DNA from: Sediminispirochaeta sp964394395
GTDB taxonomy: Bacteria > Spirochaetota > Spirochaetia > DSM-16054 > Sediminispirochaetaceae
Direction of reading: 5' to 3'
DNA length: 8,003 nucleotides
Assembly: GCA_964394395.1 (NCBI GenBank)
Contig: CAYMWV010000165.1
Coordinates: 1 to 8,003, forward strand
Made by a program: the position numbers and the translations under genes. Positions 1-6,404 of the stretch are shown here, in pieces. Every line of letters starts with the position of its first letter. The first letter of the stretch is position 1. A model generated the notes under the pieces. The model had not been told where the DNA came from, did not search any database, and worked only from the letters and a program-made list of their open reading frames with translations.

Positions 1-2
1 GG

Positions 3-1073
3 GTTCCATTCAATCAGGCAATAGAAGCCTATTTTGCCATGGTCAATGAGGCTGGTGGTGTTGGGGGAAGAACTATTGAATTTATCCACTATGATGACGA
101 ATTCAATGCTGCGCAGGGGCTCACCTACGCTCAACGGCTTGTGGAGGATGATCAGATTTTCGCCTTTGTGGGCCACTTTGGTACTCCCACTGTGGGGGCT
201 ACTTTGGAATATCTGAACACCATCGGGATTCCCCGGGTCTATTACGCCACCGGTGTCAGCGATCTCTTTGTTCCCGAAGCAAAGGGGGGAGAACGGGCAA
301 GCTTTCCGGTCCAACCGATCTATGATGCGGAGGGACAGGTGATGGTAGCCCGGGCTGTAGCGGATTTGGGGGCCACGAAAATTGGTGTAATTTATACCAA
401 CGCCGATGACGGTAGAGGCCTTTTACGGGGTGTAGAGCTACAGGCGAAAGAACTGGGAGTAGAACTGGTGACTGCCCAGGTTGCTCCTGATGTCAACGAC
501 ATGAGTTCTGCAGCCCAGACAATTATGGGCGGCGGAGTGGACACCGTTATTGTGGCGGCCAACCAGGTACCCGCCGATGTCGCTATCAAAGCCCTTGCTG
601 CAGCTGGTAACAGCAGTCCGGTAGTGACCAGTTATGTGAATGCGGCAGCAACCTTCATCTCTGGTATCCAGGAGGTTCTTGGAAGTTTCGACGTATATGC
701 CAATGCGTGGATCGATCTCTATGATGAGGCTGGGGAGTTCTCCGAAGGCTATGTAAAGTACTCCGAGGAGATATCCAAAGTTGATCCCGCCCTGGCAGGA
801 AACGCTTTTGCCATGGCAGGGTGGGTGGCCGCATCTGCCTTTGTACAGGGTTTAGAACGGGTTGGCACCGATCCCCTTACCTGGGGAAATTATATCAACG
901 CTATGGAATCTGCCCCGGTGCAAAACCCGCTTGGGGGAATTGTGGATTACTCCGGAGGGAGCCGGGTAGGTACCCAGGCCATGTCGCTTCTGAAGGCGAG
1001 CTTTGAGGATGAGACTCCTGAATGGTTAACCTTTAAGCCTCTGCAGGATATCAACAAAATTCTCGGAAAGTGA
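3..1073 (+). CDS. ABC transporter substrate-binding protein, LivJ/LivK-like (5' partial)
   Basis: This is the extracytoplasmic ligand-binding component of an ABC importer of the branched-chain amino acid family (type I periplasmic-binding fold, Peripla_BP_6 class). The reading frame is open from base 3, upstream of the first ATG at 39, and already reads VPFNQAIEAYFAMVNEAGG, the conserved N-terminal helix of LivJ-like proteins. That ATG is therefore internal, and the signal peptide and first strand lie outside the window. About 356 residues are visible, close to a whole mature domain. Family-typical stretches include YDDEFNAAQG, FVGHFGTPT, KIGVIYTNADDGRG and AFAMAGWVAA. Members bind branched-chain amino acids, amides, short carboxylates or aromatic acids; the ligand cannot be read from sequence. 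No permease or ATPase gene follows in the window, so its partners are either upstream or elsewhere. The stop is TGA at 1071-1073. Confidence 0.9.
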   Translation, partial: VPFNQAIEAYFAMVNEAGGVGGRTIEFIHYDDEFNAAQGLTYAQRLVEDDQIFAFVGHFGTPTVGATLEYLNTIGIPRVYYATGVSDLFVPEAKGGERASFPVQPIYDAEGQVMVARAVADLGATKIGVIYTNADDGRGLLRGVELQAKELGVELVTAQVAPDVNDMSSAAQTIMGGGVDTVIVAANQVPADVAIKALAAAGNSSPVVTSYVNAAATFISGIQEVLGSFDVYANAWIDLYDEAGEFSEGYVKYSEEISKVDPALAGNAFAMAGWVAASAFVQGLERVGTDPLTWGNYINAMESAPVQNPLGGIVDYSGGSRVGTQAMSLLKASFEDETPEWLTFKPLQDINKILGK

Positions 1074-1222
1074 TGTAACCGGTCTGGCGCAGGGTTTCCG
1101 TCCTTGGGGCCCTGCTCTGGGCCATCCTCTTCCTTGCTGCCCTTACCTTTCGGTTTCTCTTATATCACCGATTGGGAAAGGGCAGCACCGGGAAGTTTCC
1201 GCCAGAAAGGGAGGATGATTGT
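1073..1222 (+). other. Untranslated in-frame hydrophobic leader after ATG-TAA
   Basis: The binding-protein stop overlaps an ATG in a classic TGATG arrangement (ATG 1073-1075), but the very next codon in that frame is TAA (1076-1078). Beyond it the same frame is open from 1079 straight into the alpha/beta hydrolase. It encodes a basic start (VWRR, from 1082), then a strongly hydrophobic run of about 20 residues (roughly 1097-1162, containing GALLWAILFLAALTF), then a polar linker. This has the shape of an uncleaved signal anchor. No ATG, GTG or well-placed TTG restores it: the CTG at 1112 and the TTG at 1172 lack a convincing Shine-Dalgarno. The simplest reading is an ancestral membrane anchor disconnected by a nonsense change or by a sequencing error; the alternative is a chance hydrophobic frame. 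No other gene is seen in this 150-base stretch. Confidence 0.5.
1206..1214 (+). promoter_or_regulatory. Strong Shine-Dalgarno that decides the hydrolase start
   Basis: AAAGGGAGG lies 8 bases ahead of the ATG at 1223. No comparable site precedes the upstream in-frame TTG at 1172, so translation most likely begins at 1223. Confidence 0.75.
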
Positions 1223-2071
1223 ATGAAAAGTAAACTCCTATTTGCTATTACCCATCTGCTCCAACGCCCCTGGATGGAGATAATCCGAACATATCACCGA
1301 AAAAAAACGATGCCCGGCTCCTATCTTACCGTCAAGGGTAAGCGGATCTACTATGTGCAGGAGGGGGAGGGGGATCCCATTCTTATGATCCATGGTAATA
1401 CCGGATCTCACGTCTGGTATCAGGATGTGATGCATATACCCGGCTTCAGGACTATCGCCCCGGATATGGTTAACTTCGGTCATTCCGATTCGATTGAGAA
1501 AGCCGATATCCATCTTTATGCCGATTATCTGAAAGCATTTATGGATAAACTCTCCCTGAAACAGTGTTACCTGGTGGGTCATTCCCTGGGAGGGGCTGTG
1601 GCCCTTTCTCTCGCCTTTCGCTACCCTGAAATGGTTTCCAGGCTGCTGCTGATAGACCCTTGCCCGGTGGAGGGTTTGGTGACACCGGAAGCCTACTACC
1701 CGATTATCGAGCTCTATAAAACCAATAGGAGCCTTCTGAAAAAGGCCCTTGCAGCGGTGGTTCCAACTCTGCAGGACGGAAAACGGTTGAACCTTCTGGT
1801 CAATGAAGCTATGCTGATGGATAAAGCTGCCTATACTGGTAACGCCCGGGCCCTGGAGAGGGTTGATTTTCGCTCTGAAGCGGCGGGTTTTAATAAGCCT
1901 GTACTGGTGCTTGTAGGTGGAAAGGATTTGCTTATCACCGAGGAGATGGCCCGGAAAACCGGAGAAGCCCTACACGGGAGTACCCGGCTCATCGAACATG
2001 TGGGGCATTCCCTCATGCTTGAAGATCCTGCTCTTTTTAAGGAGATAGTGGTTGACTTTGCGGGAAGCTAA
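1223..2071 (+). CDS. Alpha/beta hydrolase fold protein
   Basis: A 282-residue alpha/beta hydrolase, probably an esterase- or lipase-type enzyme acting on an ester, thioester or C-C bond; the substrate is not predictable. The oxyanion-hole motif is HGNTG (His57-Gly61) and the nucleophile elbow is GHSLGG with Ser121. Asp235 (in GGKDLL) and His262 (in HVGHSLMLEDP) complete the catalytic triad in the usual order and spacing. The N-terminal 30-40 residues (LLFAITHLLQRPWMEIIR) are amphipathic or hydrophobic and may touch the membrane. The ATG at 1223 was chosen over the TTG at 1172 because of AAAGGGAGG at 1206-1214; the same frame continues upstream into a hydrophobic leader that is cut off by a stop. 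Its 3' end contains the Shine-Dalgarno and the TTG start of the TetR-type regulator and overlaps that gene by 20 bases, implying a two-gene translationally coupled unit. Confidence 0.88.
   Translation: MKSKLLFAITHLLQRPWMEIIRTYHRKKTMPGSYLTVKGKRIYYVQEGEGDPILMIHGNTGSHVWYQDVMHIPGFRTIAPDMVNFGHSDSIEKADIHLYADYLKAFMDKLSLKQCYLVGHSLGGAVALSLAFRYPEMVSRLLLIDPCPVEGLVTPEAYYPIIELYKTNRSLLKKALAAVVPTLQDGKRLNLLVNEAMLMDKAAYTGNARALERVDFRSEAAGFNKPVLVLVGGKDLLITEEMARKTGEALHGSTRLIEHVGHSLMLEDPALFKEIVVDFAGS
2039..2044 (+). promoter_or_regulatory. Shine-Dalgarno for the TTG-initiated regulator
   Basis: AAGGAG inside the hydrolase coding region, 7 bases before the TTG at 2052. It supports the TTG start and translational coupling between hydrolase and regulator. 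Confidence 0.65.
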
Positions 2072-3209
2072 ATCGTCGGAGAGGAAGGCGGCTACCAGAA
2101 AGAAACTCGTCGATTCAGCTGTAAAGCTCTTCTCTGAAAACTGGTATGAGGGAATTTCGATAGCGGAAATCTGTCGTAATACCAATCTCTCCAATGGGGT
2201 CTTTTACCGATACTACCGCAATAAAGAGGATATCTTTCGGGAAATCCTCGATGGGTTCCTGGATCGCATTCAGGAGCGCTTTGATACTATCCGGGGAGTT
2301 TCTGTTCGGGATCGGCTGTTACACTTCTTTTCCCTGGTGGAGTACAGTAACAAGAGCGATGTGCCCTACATCAACATATTCCGGGAGGGAGAGTTCCGTC
2401 ACCCCGAATATGAACAACGGCTTAGACTCATTTATCAGCAGGCCCTCTATCGAATATTTGGACGAACTATTTCCATCGCAGGCTATCTTTATGTGGTTGG
2501 AAGCCTCCGTTTCCTCATTCGTCGCCCCTTTTTTCGGGAAGGAAGCTTCTCTGGAGAGGATTACGCTGATATCATTCTGGGAGGAGTCTTTTCACCGGAG
2601 CCCGGTTGGCGACGCAGCTGCCTGGATCTGGAGCTGTCGCCGGTTATCGATGATTGGGAAGGGGCCGATACCCGTACCAGACTGATTTTGGCGGGAAAGC
2701 AGCTGATTGCTCAGTACGGCTTCCAGAAAGTTAATATTTACGAAATTACCCGGAGTGCCGGCTTCGCTGTTGGTACCTTCTATATCCATTTTCAGAGTAA
2801 AGAGCAGTACTTTGCCGAGGTGGTACGCTATCTTAATAAGAGCTTACGTACCTACCTGGCTGGCCATCTTGACGGGAGACTTAGCCGGCTTGAGCAGGAA
2901 CTACAGGGGTGGATGCTCTTTCTTAACTACTTTGAGACCCATACCCAGAACTATCAACTGGTTCGGGAGGCGGAATTTGTGGTTCGAGAGGCAGTTCAGC
3001 ACTACTATGACAAATTTGAACAGGGCTACCTCAACAATCTGGTCAACAGCAATCCTTCCATGAAAAGTCATTCTCCCGTCGCAAAGGCTAATTTCCTCAT
3101 TGGAATTGCCCACCACCTGGGAATCGAGTACTTCTTTAGTAAAAACATCCAGGCCCCCGTCGCAGTTGTTTCAGAGATCGCCCAGTTCCTGCAAAGTGGT
3201 ATTACCTGA
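2052..3209 (+). CDS. Tandem (double-domain) TetR/AcrR-family transcriptional regulator
   Basis: A 385-residue regulator about twice the usual TetR length, carrying two separate TetR_N helix-turn-helix units. The first spans roughly residues 14-62: RKKLVDSAVKLF, then the recognition region ISIAEICRNTNLSNGVFYRYY, then NKEDIF. The second spans roughly residues 208-256: TRLILAGKQLIAQYGF, then VNIYEITRSAGFAVGTFYIHF, then SKEQYF. Each is followed by a helical region of TetR ligand/dimerisation type (about 63-205 and 257-385), so the protein resembles two TetR proteins fused head to tail. TetR proteins usually repress neighbouring genes and release DNA on binding a small ligand, often an acyl-CoA, fatty acid or toxic compound. 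The start is TTG, with AAGGAG 7 bases upstream and a 20-base overlap with the hydrolase gene. Likely targets are its own operon or the CoA-transferase promoter about 120 bases downstream; this is inferred from position only. Confidence 0.9.
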   Translation: MTLREAKSSERKAATRKKLVDSAVKLFSENWYEGISIAEICRNTNLSNGVFYRYYRNKEDIFREILDGFLDRIQERFDTIRGVSVRDRLLHFFSLVEYSNKSDVPYINIFREGEFRHPEYEQRLRLIYQQALYRIFGRTISIAGYLYVVGSLRFLIRRPFFREGSFSGEDYADIILGGVFSPEPGWRRSCLDLELSPVIDDWEGADTRTRLILAGKQLIAQYGFQKVNIYEITRSAGFAVGTFYIHFQSKEQYFAEVVRYLNKSLRTYLAGHLDGRLSRLEQELQGWMLFLNYFETHTQNYQLVREAEFVVREAVQHYYDKFEQGYLNNLVNSNPSMKSHSPVAKANFLIGIAHHLGIEYFFSKNIQAPVAVVSEIAQFLQSGIT

Positions 3210-3265
3210 ACTTGTTTCCTTGGGGGAAAAGCTGCAGGAGTGAAGGGGAGGGCCCGAAAGAGCTC

Positions 3266-3317
3266 CTGGAGGGGCCTGTTGAAGGGGCGCTGGAGGGCAC
3301 TGGGGCCCGCTGGAGGG
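3266..3317 (+). repeat. Three direct copies of CTGGAGGG
   Basis: CTGGAGGG occurs at 3266-3273, 3290-3297 and 3310-3317, that is 24 and 20 bases apart. The last two copies share the longer core CGCTGGAGGGC (3288-3298 and 3308-3318). They sit in a G-rich, gene-free stretch and partly form the loop of the proposed terminator. They could be a slippage product or protein-binding repeats; nothing in the sequence decides this. Confidence 0.6.
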
Positions 3318-3329
3318 CGCCCAATTTTT
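3285..3329 (+). terminator. Probable intrinsic terminator after the hydrolase-regulator unit
   Basis: GGGCGC at 3285-3290 is the exact complement of GCGCCC at 3317-3322. An inner stem GGGC (3295-3298) / GCCC (3305-3308) with a six-base loop is possible within it. Two As and five Ts (3325-3329) follow the outer arm at once. The loop is longer than in a textbook terminator, but the GC-rich stem, the T-run, the position 75 bases after the regulator stop and the promoter directly behind it agree. Confidence 0.55.
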
Positions 3330-3330
3330 C

Positions 3331-3359
3331 TTGACAGGAAGGTTTTTATGCACTAAAAT
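3331..3359 (+). promoter_or_regulatory. Sigma70-type promoter for the CoA-transferase
   Basis: TTGACA (3331-3336, perfect -35) and TAAAAT (3354-3359, five of six matches to the -10) are separated by exactly 17 bases. Transcription would start near 3366, giving a leader of roughly 40 bases before the ATG at 3408. Short arms TTTTA (3344-3348) and TAAAA (3354-3358) flank TGCAC and overlap the -10, a possible but weak operator half-site pair for the neighbouring TetR-type regulator. Confidence 0.8.
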
Positions 3360-3407
3360 GAGAGGTGATTCAGTTATAATATCCAACCAGGAGAGGGAGA
3401 TACTACC

Positions 3408-4727
3408 ATGAACCTATGGAACAACCAGTACAGGAAGAAGAAAACCACCATTGAAGAGGCCATTGCATCCATTCCGCGCCGGGCTACCGTTATTGTGGGC
3501 ATGGCTTCCATGGAGCCCCACGGCTTTCTGACCCAGATCCATACATACAAGGAGCGGTTCGATTATCTCAAAGTGGGCTCCTGTCTCAACCTGGGCCATT
3601 TCCCCTTCTGTGAAGATGCGAGCTATGCCGACACTTTCTGCAACGATAACTGGTTTTTTGGCCCCTCCACCAGGAAAGCTGCAGCTCTTGGACATCAAAT
3701 CGTGGACTACATGCCCAATAACCTCCACGGAGCGGGGTATGAAAAAGCGGTGGCTGAAAAGGAGGATGGCAACTACCTGGTTTTTTGGGGGGCTGTCGCC
3801 CCTATGCAGGAGAAATCGGGCTACTTCAACCTGGGACTTTCCAATGTGTATGAACATGATGTAATGGAGTTAGCGGATAAAATCATTCTGGAGGTGAATC
3901 CCCGGGTTCCTCTTCTCCATGGGGAGACCCAGGTCCACATTAACCAGGCAGATATGCTGGTGGAGTATGAAGACGAGCTGCCTACTATCCCCATTCCAGA
4001 ACCAACTGGGACGGAGGAACAGATTGCTGGACACATTGCCGAGCTGGTTGATGATGGAGCAACCCTGCAGATAGGAATTGGTGGAATCCCCAACGCAGTG
4101 GCGAAACTACTGAACCATAAGAAGGACCTGGGCATTCACACCGAGATGTTTACCGAGTCGATGATAGACCTCTTTGAGTCTGGCGCCATCAACAACAGTA
4201 AGAAAAGTCTCTGGCCAGGAAAGTTTGTTTGCACCTTTGGCCTTGGAACGCAACGAATGTATGATTGGATGGATGATAATCCAGGAATACTGATCTTTCG
4301 GGGGCGTTATGTAAATGATCCCTATGTGATCGCCAGAAATGATAACATGGTCAGTATTAACACCGCTCTCTCAGTGGATCTGACCGGACAGGTTTGCTCC
4401 GAATCCCTGGGACCCTTGCAATTCTCCGGGACCGGCGGGCAACTTGATACTCATCGGGGGGCCGGGATGAGTAAAAACGGAAAAGGAATTATCGCCCTCC
4501 GCTCCACAGCCAAGAAGGGAACCATCTCTACAATTACCCCGCTCCTTGCACAGGGCTCCAACATAACTGTACCCAGACAAGATCTTGATATGGTTGTCAC
4601 TGAATATGGAGTAGCGAAGATGCGGGGCCGGACCGTCAGTAGCCGGGTGAAAAACCTCATTGCTATCGCCCATCCCGATTTTCGAGCAGAACTAACCGAG
4701 GCAGCCCGAAAGCTGGCTTATCTTTAA
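3408..4727 (+). CDS. Acetyl-CoA hydrolase/transferase family CoA-transferase (4-hydroxybutyrate/butyryl CoA-transferase type)
   Basis: A 439-residue cytoplasmic enzyme of full family length, expected to move CoA between acetyl-CoA (or another acyl-CoA) and a carboxylic acid through a glutamyl-CoA thioester. The glycine-rich CoA-binding segment IGIGGIPNAVA is at residues 222-232. The presumed catalytic glutamate is Glu246 in IHTEMFTESMIDL, matching the HTEM region of 4-hydroxybutyrate CoA-transferases. The C-terminal half has FSGTGGQLDTHRGA (about 339-352) and EYGVAKMRGRT, both hallmarks of the family. The ATG is preceded by AGGAGAGGGAGA (3389-3400) and by a strong promoter at 3331-3359, so it starts its own transcript. 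An assembly gap begins 8 bases after the stop, so whether it shares an operon with the flavoprotein beyond is likely but not shown. The exact acid substrate cannot be read; succinyl-CoA:acetate, butyryl-CoA:acetate and 4-hydroxybutyrate enzymes are all related. Confidence 0.9.
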   Translation: MNLWNNQYRKKKTTIEEAIASIPRRATVIVGMASMEPHGFLTQIHTYKERFDYLKVGSCLNLGHFPFCEDASYADTFCNDNWFFGPSTRKAAALGHQIVDYMPNNLHGAGYEKAVAEKEDGNYLVFWGAVAPMQEKSGYFNLGLSNVYEHDVMELADKIILEVNPRVPLLHGETQVHINQADMLVEYEDELPTIPIPEPTGTEEQIAGHIAELVDDGATLQIGIGGIPNAVAKLLNHKKDLGIHTEMFTESMIDLFESGAINNSKKSLWPGKFVCTFGLGTQRMYDWMDDNPGILIFRGRYVNDPYVIARNDNMVSINTALSVDLTGQVCSESLGPLQFSGTGGQLDTHRGAGMSKNGKGIIALRSTAKKGTISTITPLLAQGSNITVPRQDLDMVVTEYGVAKMRGRTVSSRVKNLIAIAHPDFRAELTEAARKLAYL

Positions 4728-4735
4728 GAGCTGCC

Positions 4736-4835
4736 NNNNNNNNNNNNNNNNNNNNNNNNNNNNNNNNNNNNNNNNNNNNNNNNNNNNNNNNNNNNNNNNN
4801 NNNNNNNNNNNNNNNNNNNNNNNNNNNNNNNNNNN
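4736..4835. other. Assembly gap (100 Ns)
   Basis: Exactly 100 undetermined bases, the usual placeholder for a scaffold join, so the true length and content are unknown. The gap removes the start, and perhaps an N-terminal domain, of the flavoprotein. It could also hide whole genes between the CoA-transferase and the flavoprotein. Confidence 0.97.
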
Positions 4836-6245
4836 AAGGCAGATGAGAAGGTAGATGTACTGGTTGTTGGAAGCGGTTTTGCCGGTCTTGCAGCTGCTAT
4901 AGAGGCGGCAGAGGCGGGGGCTTCTGTTCTGGTGGTGGAAAAAAACCGTAGCACCGGGGGGAACTCCAGGATCAGTGATGGGGGGATTGCTGCCTGTGGG
5001 ACGAAGCTGCAGAGGAAATTCGGTTATGAAGATTCGAGGGAGCTTTTTTTTCAGGATGTGATGGCTTCAGGTATGGGGATCAACCATCCCAAGCTGGTTC
5101 GAATCATGGTGGACCATTCGGCGGAGGCTTTCGAGTGGAGCCGGGATGTGCTGCAGGTCCCCTACATGGACCGGATTGACATCTTTGGGGGCCATTCGGT
5201 CCACCGCTGTTACACCGCTGAGAAGATCAGTGGGTCTACGATCATAGAAAAGCAGCTTGAGTATCTCAAAGCCCTTGGGGTGGAGGTACGGACTGCAACC
5301 CGGTTTGAGGGATTTCTCACAGGTCCTGACGGGATGATTCAAGGGGCTCTCCTTGCACCATCCGGCTCGACCTCTTCCCCGGCCTCTGTTGCAGCTGTTT
5401 CCGAAGATACCTGCCAGGTGCAGGTTGAGAGGGGGATCGTACTTGCTGCCGGCGGTTACGGCGCAGATATCCCTTTCCGCTCCGCCCAAGATCCCCGGCT
5501 CGATGCCTCCATCGATACCACCAACAGAGCCTCCGCAACGGCGGAGGTGCTCCGGTCACTACTGCGCCTCGGGGCGATGCCTGTTCAGCTCTCCAGTATT
5601 CAGCTTGGTCCCTGGGCTTCCCCCGATGAGAAGGGCTATGGTCACGGCCCCATGTTCAGCGAATATATTGTGTTCCAGTACGGCCTCATTGTTGATCCGG
5701 CTACAGGGAAGCGATTTGTTAATGAACTTGCCGACCGGAAGCGACTCAGCGATGCCATCCTCTCCCGGGGGAAACCCTGTATCGGGATTGCCGATTCCCA
5801 GGCGGTAACAAGCTCCGGCTGGGATATCTCCACCGCCCTGAGGAAGGGGGTGGTGAAGCAGTATGAGACTCTTCATGCTCTCGCTGATAGTTATGGGATG
5901 GATGGAAGGGTGCTCAAGGAAACGATGGAGAATTTTGACAAAGCGATTGAAGCCGGCAGTGACCGGGATTTCGGAAAACCGATTATCAGGGAGGCAAAAC
6001 CCCTGGCCCATGCTCCCTTTTATGCAATCCGGTTATGGCCCAAGGTGCACCATGTTGGGGGCGGGGTAGGTATTGATGGAGAAGCACGGGTGCTTGATCT
6101 GGAGGGCCGGCCGGTTCCCGGTCTCTATGCTGCAGGGGAGATCTGCGGGGGAATTCACGGGACGAACCGGCTTGGCAGCTGCGCGATTACCGAGTGTTTT
6201 GTTTTTGGAAGGATTGCCGGGAGGAATGGGGCGGGGATGATGTGA
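4836..6245 (+). CDS. FAD-binding 2-enoate (fumarate-type) reductase flavoprotein, 5' partial
   Basis: A flavoprotein of the fumarate reductase/flavocytochrome c superfamily (FAD_binding_2), 469 residues visible. The frame is open from the gap edge; counting from there, VDVLVVGSGFAGLAAA (6-21) is the Rossmann dinucleotide fold, ending in VVEK (Glu35). A start at the GTG at 4932 would cut this fold in half, so the true start lies in or before the gap. Further hallmarks are STGGNSRIS (39-47), VLAAGGYGAD, GKRFVNELADR (291-301), VHHVGGGVGID (404-414) and LYAAGEICGGIHGTNRLGS. By alignment from memory with Shewanella Fcc3, Arg301 matches the proton donor Arg402, His406 matches His504 and Arg445 matches Arg544. 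The His365 position (IQAHPT) reads IQLGPW, so the substrate is probably not fumarate but another 2-enoate. No haem-binding CXXCH is visible; an FMN-bind or cytochrome domain could be hidden by the gap. KstD-type dehydrogenation is less likely because the Arg is kept. Confidence 0.88.
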   Translation, partial: KADEKVDVLVVGSGFAGLAAAIEAAEAGASVLVVEKNRSTGGNSRISDGGIAACGTKLQRKFGYEDSRELFFQDVMASGMGINHPKLVRIMVDHSAEAFEWSRDVLQVPYMDRIDIFGGHSVHRCYTAEKISGSTIIEKQLEYLKALGVEVRTATRFEGFLTGPDGMIQGALLAPSGSTSSPASVAAVSEDTCQVQVERGIVLAAGGYGADIPFRSAQDPRLDASIDTTNRASATAEVLRSLLRLGAMPVQLSSIQLGPWASPDEKGYGHGPMFSEYIVFQYGLIVDPATGKRFVNELADRKRLSDAILSRGKPCIGIADSQAVTSSGWDISTALRKGVVKQYETLHALADSYGMDGRVLKETMENFDKAIEAGSDRDFGKPIIREAKPLAHAPFYAIRLWPKVHHVGGGVGIDGEARVLDLEGRPVPGLYAAGEICGGIHGTNRLGSCAITECFVFGRIAGRNGAGMM

Positions 6246-6246
6246 T

Positions 6247-6375
6247 GCGAGGGGAGCCGAGGTTGTTGCGATCGCGGGAAAGGAGAAGATGGATGCCCTC
6301 TATGCCATCGGTGCCGATCTTGTTCTTCCCAGAGCTGAGAAGCGTCATGTGGGGAAGATTGTGCTGGAACCGTAA
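6247..6375 (+). pseudogene. Collapsed remnant of a zinc-type/quinone-oxidoreductase MDR dehydrogenase
   Basis: A frame different from that of the flavoprotein reads ARGAEVVAIAGKEKMDALYA and continues IGADLVLPR. This is the NAD(P)-binding strand-helix-strand of medium-chain dehydrogenase/reductases, where the pattern GA-x-VVA...K...GAD-x-V is standard. It passes without a break into AEKRHVGKIVLEP and a TAA (6373-6375), which resembles the extreme C-terminus of the same family (GKIVL ending). Only 42 residues remain of an expected 320-350: the N-terminal two thirds and the roughly 100 residues between the two blocks are missing. There is no start codon or Shine-Dalgarno, and it begins right behind the flavoprotein stop. 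It is best read as a gene with two deletions, perhaps an enoyl/acryloyl-CoA reductase or alcohol dehydrogenase of the same pathway; the family assignment rests on short motifs. Confidence 0.6.
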
Positions 6376-6404
6376 TATTCCGGGAACTTAGAATGGAGGG
6401 TAGT

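Noticed and set aside
1090..1114. CAGGG...CCCTG hairpin after the binding-protein gene as a terminator
   Set aside because: It has only five base pairs with a 15-base loop and no T-run; the hydrophobic in-frame coding explains the stretch better.
3375..3380. TATAAT as a second -10 box upstream of the CoA-transferase
   Set aside because: It is a perfect hexamer, but no -35-like sequence lies at the proper distance; the TTGACA-17-TAAAAT pair is much better.
3414..3857. 147-codon minus-strand open frame inside the CoA-transferase gene
   Set aside because: It lies wholly antisense to a well-supported family enzyme, has no recognisable domain or ribosome site, and its composition is that of an antisense shadow.
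4724..4954. Minus-strand open frame running through the N block
   Set aside because: It is open only because the undetermined bases contain no stop codons; the real sequence there is the flavoprotein on the + strand.
5067..6011. Several 140-150 codon frames on both strands inside the flavoprotein gene
   Set aside because: The flavoprotein frame carries all the conserved motifs; these overlapping frames show no domain and reflect the GC-rich codon pattern of the real gene.
6194..6391. 65-codon + strand open frame across the flavoprotein end
   Set aside because: It has no family resemblance, while another frame over the same bases gives clear MDR-like motifs.
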